Part shown: positions 7,143 through 11,795 of the stretch, piece after piece
Numbering within the stretch: the stretch's first letter is position 1
Layout: each line of letters opens with the position of its first letter
Assembly: GCA_023390955.1 (NCBI GenBank)
Contig: JAEWBW010000306.1
Coordinates: 1-11,795, forward strand
Reading direction: 5' to 3'
DNA from: Pseudomonadota bacterium
GTDB taxonomy: Bacteria > Pseudomonadota > Alphaproteobacteria > Rhizobiales > Xanthobacteraceae
Length of the DNA stretch: 11,795 nt
Program-made: the position numbers and the translations under genes
The notes under the pieces: generated by a model
Databases searched by the model: none
Told to the model about the DNA's origin: nothing
Seen by the model: the letters and a program-made list of their open reading frames with translations, nothing else

Positions 7143-8075
7143 CTACTTTTTCTCGCAATACTGCTTCATCGCCCCAACCACCGCCGCCACGATGATCTCC
7201 CGCCGCTCCGGGGAATTCATCTCTATCTCCTCGTCGCGGTTGATGATGGAGCCGGCCTCCAGCAGGACCGCCGGGCTTCGGGTCCGCGAGAGCACGACCA
7301 GACCATCATAGCGGTAGACACCAACGTCCTTGTCGATGAGGTCGCGGCGGTAGCGACCCATGATCGGCAGCGTGTATTGAGTGGCGTATTGCAGCCCGCT
7401 CTCCTTCAATTGCTTGCCGATCAGGCGTGCCACCGTCAGGCTGGTGGCGAAATGCGGATTGCGCTTTGACACGAAGGTCGAGTGGCCGCTGAAGCGATCA
7501 CTGAAATGGCTTTTCCCGCCCTCGAACTCCCACGGCTCCTGCAGCTTCTCCGGCACGGAGTCGTGATGGATCGAGAGGAAGAAATCGGCGTGCGCATCGT
7601 TGGCGGCGTTGACACGCTTGAACAGGCTCGGCTTCGCCTTGCCTTCCGTGATCAGCAGGCGGGTTGCGGCAAAGCCTTCCGATTTCAGCCGCGCGACAAT
7701 GAGTTTTGCGAGCTGCAGGTTGAAGCCGAACTCGACGTCATTGCGCGCGCTGTCCGCGCCGGGCGATTCCGAGGTATGGCCGACATCCACAAACAGGCGG
7801 AATTTCGCCGGCTCGCAGGCAACGGGCGCTGGCGCGGGCTTCGCTTGCACCTTATTCGTTTGCACCCTTTTCACTTGCGCCCGCTTCACTGGCGTATTTG
7901 GCTTTGATTTTGGCTGGAACGAGAACCAGGCTGCGGGCTTGGGTTCGGGCTTCGGCGCAGGCTTGGCCGCGGATGTCTTTTTCGCCGCCGCGGCATGGGC
8001 CGGACCCAACGGCGCAAGCGACGACAGCGCAAGCGACGCGACGATGGCTGCAACGATCCTCCGCGAGAATTGCAA
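7143..8075 (-). CDS. N-acetylmuramoyl-L-alanine amidase (Amidase_3 family), secreted
   Basis: 310 aa. It cleaves the bond between N-acetylmuramic acid and the stem peptide of peptidoglycan in the periplasm. Start is TTG 8075: an in-frame TAG lies two codons upstream, GGAG is 6 nt away, and the first 28 residues form a good signal peptide with early RR (ending GPAHA-A). Residues 29-88 are a Lys/Pro/Ala-rich linker, possibly cell-wall associated. The catalytic domain (about 91-308) shows the zinc ligands His100 (VDVGH), Glu115 (NDVEFG) and His170 (SIHHDS), and the catalytic Glu253 (VLLEAGSIIN). It lacks the AMIN domain of E. coli AmiC. Its start lies 3 nt after the Rieske stop, so translation is probably coupled. 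Likely role is daughter-cell separation or wall turnover. Confidence 0.92.
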   Translation of the reverse strand: MQFSRRIVAAIVASLALSSLAPLGPAHAAAAKKTSAAKPAPKPEPKPAAWFSFQPKSKPNTPVKRAQVKRVQTNKVQAKPAPAPVACEPAKFRLFVDVGHTSESPGADSARNDVEFGFNLQLAKLIVARLKSEGFAATRLLITEGKAKPSLFKRVNAANDAHADFFLSIHHDSVPEKLQEPWEFEGGKSHFSDRFSGHSTFVSKRNPHFATSLTVARLIGKQLKESGLQYATQYTLPIMGRYRRDLIDKDVGVYRYDGLVVLSRTRSPAVLLEAGSIINRDEEIEMNSPERREIIVAAVVGAMKQYCEKK

Positions 8076-8078
8076 GCG

Positions 8079-9260
8079 CTACTCCGCTGCGGCAATTCGG
8101 GGGCGGCCGACAAAGCCGGCGGCATCGCCGAACCGTTCCAGCATCACCGCCGGCAAATCCTTGGCCTTGCTGGTGACGCAGGCGCCGGAGCGCACGGCGT
8201 AGCGGTCCTGATGCGCGACCTGTGACGGCACTTCGCCCTGCTGGAGCGCGCGCGCCGCGTCCATCACCACTCTTCGAAAATGCATTATGCCGAGATCGGT
8301 CGGACCGAGATGCTCGCGGGTGCGGTCGGCGATCGGGCCCTGGCTGTCCTGCACGGCGGCATCCTGCTCGGAGACGCCCTTGATGCCGGTGTAGCTGCGG
8401 GTCTTCTGCAGCTTGCGGTCAATCAGATAATCGTTGCCCTTGTGACGCAGCGGCACGTAATTGTCGTCGACCTCCGCCATCACGCCATTGCCGCGATCAT
8501 AGCCGTCGCGCTCGGCCTGCGTCAGCGGCCGCTCCGGATTCCAGGCATAGGTGTAGATCCAGCAATTGGTGTCGGTGACCGGCACGAAAGTCTGGCCGAA
8601 GATGTTTTCGCCGGGCATCGCGCTCGGCGCGTAGGCGTGGAACGGCATCAGGAACTGGGCGATGCGCCAGTAGATATTGTCGCCGCCGGTGAGCCGCCCG
8701 CCGGCAATCGTCAGCCCCGCCTCATGCGGATTGATCTTGATCACCGGCCGCGGGTCCTCCGCGATCCAGCGCATGTGGTCCGTGCTGACGCGCGCCAGCG
8801 GATTCACAAAATGCTTCTTGATATCCAGGATCTCGTTCTCCTCCTTGTCGAAGGAGAGATGCGCGAAGGTGAAATGCGCGGTGTCGATCGAGCCTTCCAG
8901 CGCCTGCACCCAGTTGCAGTCCTGCCACTTCTTGCTGACGTAGCGGTGCGAGGCCGGCAGCAGCGCCATTTCGAGATCGGGCAACTCGGGCATCGCTTCC
9001 GCCGGACCCATATAGGCCCAGATCATCTCGCCCCATTCGCGCACCGGATAGGATTTGATGCGGATCAGGTCCTTTGCATTGAGGTCGGGATAGGAGGTCG
9101 GCATGTCGACGCAGCGGCCGTCGATGTCGAACTTCCAGCCGTGATAGACGCAGCGGATGCCGCATTCCTCGTTGCGCCCCAGCCAGAGATTGGCGCCGCG
9201 ATGCGGGCAGTATTGATCGATGATTCCGACGACGCCCCGACTGTCGCGGAAGGAGGCCAT
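8079..9260 (-). CDS. Rieske ring-hydroxylating oxygenase alpha subunit, N-terminally truncated
   Basis: 393 aa from ATG 9260; TTG 9293 would add 11 unrelated residues. Family members oxygenate aromatic or related substrates using a Rieske 2Fe-2S centre and a mononuclear iron. Rieske ligands are Cys18-x-His20 and Cys37-x2-His40, separated by 16 residues. The iron site follows in EGSIDTAHFTFAH: Asp126 bridging, His129 and His134 ligands. The arrangement resembles the phthalate/phenoxybenzoate dioxygenase type. In normal members the first Cys lies about residue 65-75, so roughly 50 residues, including the first strands of the Rieske domain, are missing. Similarity starts abruptly at FRDSRGVVGIID, exactly where the TIR gene arrives from upstream. 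No convincing ribosome site precedes ATG 9260. The remaining frame is intact, so damage is recent or tolerated. Probably inactive; no reductase gene is visible nearby. Confidence 0.75.
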   Translation of the reverse strand: MASFRDSRGVVGIIDQYCPHRGANLWLGRNEECGIRCVYHGWKFDIDGRCVDMPTSYPDLNAKDLIRIKSYPVREWGEMIWAYMGPAEAMPELPDLEMALLPASHRYVSKKWQDCNWVQALEGSIDTAHFTFAHLSFDKEENEILDIKKHFVNPLARVSTDHMRWIAEDPRPVIKINPHEAGLTIAGGRLTGGDNIYWRIAQFLMPFHAYAPSAMPGENIFGQTFVPVTDTNCWIYTYAWNPERPLTQAERDGYDRGNGVMAEVDDNYVPLRHKGNDYLIDRKLQKTRSYTGIKGVSEQDAAVQDSQGPIADRTREHLGPTDLGIMHFRRVVMDAARALQQGEVPSQVAHQDRYAVRSGACVTSKAKDLPAVMLERFGDAAGFVGRPRIAAAE

Positions 9261-10746
9261 TCTTGCCGGGCTCGCCGGACACGATGCGGCCAAGCGCGAG
9301 CAGGACCTTCGAGGTGAAGTCCTCGTTGAGGACCCGCGTGCTGTCGCAGAATGCCTGCAACGCCGCGATGAATTCGGCCTTGTCCTGCTGCAGGCTGCGA
9401 TCCTCCGGCGCGGCGAGCATCTTGCGGGCCGCGATGTACAGCTTGCCCTTGGCGTCCTCCCAGACCTCGGACCGCCGGTCGAGCTCGCCCGCCTGCAGGT
9501 CGCCGAGGATCTGCAAGATGCTTTCGGGCTTGCTGAGGCCGGCCTCCTGGCTGCACCACAGGAGGAAATCCAGTTGCTGGATCATCTCGACGATCTTGCC
9601 CCGCAGATCCTGCTGCAGGGTCGCGTTGAAGCGGTTGGGCGAGTATTCGCTGGCCCGACCCTCGAGGAACATGAAGCGATATTGCAGTCCGATCTGGATC
9701 GCCTTCAGCAGCATCGTCGTGACGGGATCGCCATAGTCCTTGTACTTGATCTCGACGATGTAGATGTGAAATTCGCGGGCGCCGCTGTAGTAGACGACGC
9801 TTCGCGCGACGAACATCCGGAACGCGCGGTCCTTCTCCGACGAGGTCAGGACCTGCCGGTTGTCGCGGAAATCGCCCCGCATCGCGTCGGAGACGAGCAT
9901 CCTGATGGTATCGCTCCAGCAGCGCGCGACGTCCTCCTGCTCGATGCTGTCGGTGAATTGCGCCCAGGGGATCGGGCCGCCCTGCGGGGCCTGGAAGCCG
10001 AACGAATCGAAGCGGCCGAAGAACTCGACGCTGGTGTCGGCGAGCACGTCGAGCCGGCCCGGACTGTTCGCACCGGGGGCGGTGCGGACGACGATCTTGC
10101 GCTCGGGGAAATTCTCCATGAAGACGCGCTTCTGCAGATCGCCATGCACGACGTTCATCAACCGCGTCGAGGACTCCAGCAGCTGCTCGTTGAACGCGTC
10201 GAGCTCGTCGTCGGTGAACTGGACGGACAACCTGATGACGCTCTGGATACGCTTGAACAGCTTGAACATCGGGCTCTTGCGAACCACGGCGTTGCCTGTA
10301 TCAGCCGCACCCGCCGCGTTCTTCAAGGCGGCGGGATCGACCACGATGGGCTCAAAGGGGGTGTTGATCTGCAGCGCCTGGATCTCCGACATCGTCTCCG
10401 GCGTCTTGGTGAAGACGGCGATCGGAATCATGACGCGATCCTGGGTGGGGAAGTTCGCCATCTTGGGCGCGTGCTCGATCGAGCCCTCGAAATAGCCGAC
10501 CTCGAAGCCGGTGAAGGAGTGGCTGACCTTCTGCTTACCCGTCGCGACGACCAGCAGGATGTCGGTGGTTTCGAGATCGGCCCTCAGGCGATCCCGCCAG
10601 TTGGCGCCAAGCGAGAATTCCACATCGATCGTCAGCTTGAGAATCGCCGGGCTGAATGCGCGCCGCAACTCTTCGGCGATCGCCGTGGCAAGGTCGCGGT
10701 CCTCGCTGGAATAGCTGATGAATACGTGTAGCCGTTCTTCCGCCAT
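8722..10746 (-). CDS. TIR-domain protein with unclassified C-terminal region, 3' end fused out of frame to Rieske gene
   Basis: ATG 10746 (MAEERLHVF) with GGGAG 6 nt upstream. Residues 1-125 are a TIR domain: VFISYSSEDRDLA is the typical first strand and loop, and Glu82 in FTGFEVGYFEGS fits the catalytic glutamate position of NAD+-cleaving TIR domains. Residues about 150-497 do not match any family I recognise; they are mixed alpha/beta with several long helices, and no membrane segment is seen. The natural-looking protein stops near residue 497 (codon 9258-9256). The last 177 residues, to the stop at 8722, are the Rieske gene read in the wrong frame, rich in Arg, Gly and Ala, and are unlikely to be native. 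A CRP-type box lies upstream. Bacterial TIR proteins often act in NAD+ depletion or signalling during phage defence, but no partner genes (Thoeris ThsA, CBASS cyclase, Argonaute) are here, so function is open. Confidence 0.72.
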   Translation of the reverse strand: MAEERLHVFISYSSEDRDLATAIAEELRRAFSPAILKLTIDVEFSLGANWRDRLRADLETTDILLVVATGKQKVSHSFTGFEVGYFEGSIEHAPKMANFPTQDRVMIPIAVFTKTPETMSEIQALQINTPFEPIVVDPAALKNAAGAADTGNAVVRKSPMFKLFKRIQSVIRLSVQFTDDELDAFNEQLLESSTRLMNVVHGDLQKRVFMENFPERKIVVRTAPGANSPGRLDVLADTSVEFFGRFDSFGFQAPQGGPIPWAQFTDSIEQEDVARCWSDTIRMLVSDAMRGDFRDNRQVLTSSEKDRAFRMFVARSVVYYSGAREFHIYIVEIKYKDYGDPVTTMLLKAIQIGLQYRFMFLEGRASEYSPNRFNATLQQDLRGKIVEMIQQLDFLLWCSQEAGLSKPESILQILGDLQAGELDRRSEVWEDAKGKLYIAARKMLAAPEDRSLQQDKAEFIAALQAFCDSTRVLNEDFTSKVLLALGRIVSGEPGKNGLLPRQSGRRRNHRSILPASRRQSLAGAQRGMRHPLRLSRLEVRHRRPLRRHADLLSRPQCKGPDPHQILSGARMGRDDLGLYGSGGSDARVARSRNGAAAGLAPLRQQEVAGLQLGAGAGRLDRHRAFHLRASLLRQGGERDPGYQEAFCESAGARQHGPHALDRGGPAAGDQDQSA
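9245..9293 (-). other. Junction between the TIR and Rieske coding sequences
   Basis: On the minus strand the TIR frame (ending RIVSGEPGKNG) and the Rieske frame (beginning MASFRDSRGVV) meet between about 9262 and 9250. The Rieske codons start one base later than the TIR codons, a +1 offset, so a single-base change would fuse them. No inverted repeat, target duplication or mobile-element end is visible at the seam. The missing Rieske 5' end is not found beyond the TIR gene start, so a simple insertion of the TIR gene into the Rieske gene does not fit; a deletion joining two genes fits better. Confidence 0.6.
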
Positions 10747-10759
10747 GTTGAGCTCCCGC

Positions 10760-10777
10760 AATACTTAAAGTTGTATT
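10760..10777. promoter_or_regulatory. AT-rich imperfect inverted repeat just before the TIR start
   Basis: AATAC-N8-GTATT lies 13 nt upstream of the TIR ATG, next to the ribosome-binding site. It is an AT-rich island in a GC-rich neighbourhood. It could be an operator, a leader RNA structure, or simply an unstructured region that keeps the ribosome site open. Weak evidence. Confidence 0.2.
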
Positions 10778-10838
10778 TCGATGGAAATCTCCCCGCCGCC
10801 TGCTGAAGGCAGCGTAGACCCATCTCTTCGGGTAGCTA

Positions 10839-10854
10839 TGTGATGTGGTTCACA
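10839..10854 (-). promoter_or_regulatory. CRP-type operator with consensus half-sites upstream of the TIR gene
   Basis: TGTGA-TGTGGT-TCACA matches both half-sites of the TGTGA-N6-TCACA consensus exactly. It lies in the 163-nt gap between the TauD stop and the TIR start, centred 100 nt upstream of the TIR ATG. A -10-like hexamer TACGCT (minus strand, 10816-10811) is 33 bp from the box centre, which suits class II activation by a CRP/FNR-family regulator. The presence of this box also suggests that the TIR gene has its own promoter and is not read only from the TauD gene. Which regulator binds is unknown. Confidence 0.55.
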
Positions 10855-10909
10855 GAGGTGCAGATGCCGCACCCAGGCTGAACCTTGCGGATGCCGCGCC
10901 GAGAACCAT

Positions 10910-11795
10910 CTAGACCGGCCGTTCGCCCTTCACCGTTACGCGCGTGCCGGAGCGCGTATGCGGCCAGTAATCCCACATCGCGCGGTGCTGGGTGCAGCGG
11001 TTGTCCCAGAACGCGATGGCGTTCTCGGTCCAGCGGAAGCGGCACTGGAACAGCGGGTTCTCCGCGTGCTGGTAGAGATAGGCCAGCATCGCGTCGCTCT
11101 CGTCGCGCGGGACGCCGTTGATGTGGCGGGTGAACCCGCGATTGACGTAGAGCGCCTTCTTGCCGGTGACCGGATGCGTGCGCACCACCGGATGCTCGGC
11201 GTTCGGATAGGACGGACGGTCGGCGACGCCGTAATTGGCGTAGAGCCCGCGATAGATCGGCTCGCCGTCATGCAGCGCGGTCAGCCCGTCGAGATAGGCC
11301 TTCATGCGATCCGATAGCGCCTCATAGGCAGCGTACATGTTGGCGAACAGCGTGTCGCCACCGCGCGGCGGGCATTGCTTGATGTACAGGATCGAGCCCA
11401 TCGGCGGCTCGAGGTCGCAGGACACATCGGAGTGCCAGCCCTCGCCATTGGCGCGCGGCGAGTTCTTGTCGGCGTAGATCTTCATCAGCGCCGGATCTTC
11501 GTCCTCATGCGGCGCGGCGGGATGAAAATGCAGCTCGCCGAACTTGCGGCCGAAGGCGAGATGCTGCTTCGGCGTGATCTCCTGGTCGCGGAAGAAGATC
11601 ACGAGGTTTTCCGCGAGCGCGCGATGGATCTCGTCCATCTGCTGGTTGGAACGGGCCTCGTCGGAAACAAGCTTGCCTAGATCGACGCCGGAGATTTCCG
11701 CGCCGATGATCGGCGTCAGCTTTTCGACCGCGATGGTTTCATAGGGCGCGCCGTCCTCGGTGGTGTGGCGATAGCGCGGGCCTTGCTTGCCGGAC
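10910..11795 (-). CDS. TauD/TfdA-family Fe(II)/2-oxoglutarate dioxygenase, 5' partial
   Basis: The frame stays open to the right edge of the window, so the true start lies beyond 11795; 294 residues are visible and probably only a few are missing, since family similarity (ETIAVEKLTPIIGAEISGVD) is already present near residue 19. These enzymes couple 2-oxoglutarate decarboxylation to substrate hydroxylation. The iron triad is visible: His121 and Asp123 in GWHSDVS, and His270 in NRCTQHRAMWDY. Arg281 and Arg285 in HTRSGTRVTVKGERPV fit the 2-oxoglutarate carboxylate-binding position. The sequence is close in style to taurine dioxygenase (VNRGFTRHINGV, FRWTENAIAFWDNR), but the substrate could also be another sulfonate, an aryloxyalkanoate or a sulfate ester. 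No ABC transporter or desulfonation gene is in view. The stop is TAG at 10912-10910. Confidence 0.92.
   Translation of the reverse strand, partial: SGKQGPRYRHTTEDGAPYETIAVEKLTPIIGAEISGVDLGKLVSDEARSNQQMDEIHRALAENLVIFFRDQEITPKQHLAFGRKFGELHFHPAAPHEDEDPALMKIYADKNSPRANGEGWHSDVSCDLEPPMGSILYIKQCPPRGGDTLFANMYAAYEALSDRMKAYLDGLTALHDGEPIYRGLYANYGVADRPSYPNAEHPVVRTHPVTGKKALYVNRGFTRHINGVPRDESDAMLAYLYQHAENPLFQCRFRWTENAIAFWDNRCTQHRAMWDYWPHTRSGTRVTVKGERPV

Noticed and set aside
8722..9255. The last 177 codons of the TIR frame as a real C-terminal domain
   Set aside because: They are the Rieske gene read in another frame, with the Arg/Gly/Ala-rich composition of a shadow.
9220..10731. A 503-codon plus-strand frame opposite the TIR gene
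   Set aside because: Asp/Leu/Arg-rich shadow with no recognisable domain; the minus strand has a clear TIR motif and ribosome-binding site.
52..11795. A multi-gene defence island built on caspase-like and TIR proteins
   Set aside because: The two genes are far apart, unlinked in transcription, and separated by metabolic and envelope genes; the caspase-like protein is exported and no cyclase, Argonaute, ThsA or toxin-antitoxin partner is present.

Overview
The window looks like chromosomal DNA of an alphaproteobacterium, most likely Bradyrhizobium or a close relative. The reasons are the high GC content with strong third-position GC, the kinds of proteins encoded, and a long intergenic palindrome at 7054-7133 of a type common in that group. 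This is a judgement from sequence style, not a database match. There are no rRNA or tRNA genes, no CRISPR array, and no recognisable transposase or integrase.

Layout, left to right: a secreted caspase-like (C14) peptidase on the minus strand (52-1860); a GFA-family zinc protein on the minus strand (2024-2449); a divergent small NTF2-like / lumazine-binding-like protein on the plus strand (2543-2917); a convergent FAD-dependent monooxygenase-like protein on the minus strand (2933-4297). After a 202-nt divergent promoter region come a class A beta-lactamase with a twin-arginine-type signal (4500-5357) and a CPA1-type Na+/H+ antiporter (5406-7013), both plus strand. They are followed by a near-perfect 31-bp-arm inverted repeat and then a minus-strand block: an Amidase_3 cell-wall amidase (7143-8075), a Rieske ring-hydroxylating oxygenase alpha subunit lacking its N-terminus (8079-9260), a TIR-domain protein (start 10746), and a TauD-type Fe(II)/2-oxoglutarate dioxygenase that runs off the right edge (10910 to beyond 11795).

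The most unusual place is the TIR/Rieske junction near 9256-9262. A TIR reading frame of about 497 plausible codons runs without a stop into the Rieske gene in the wrong frame, while the Rieske gene begins in mid-domain and lacks roughly its first 50 residues. The simplest reading is a deletion or recombination that joined two damaged genes; an assembly join has to be excluded first. The second signal is a CRP/FNR-type box upstream of both the TIR gene (TGTGA-N6-TCACA, both half-sites matching the consensus) and the caspase-like gene (TGTGA-N6-TCACG), each about 32-33 bp from a possible -10 element.

The genes do not form one obvious pathway. The caspase-like and TIR proteins belong to families linked to prokaryotic cell death and immunity, but they are about 7 kb apart with ordinary metabolic and envelope genes between them. 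I do not claim a defence system.
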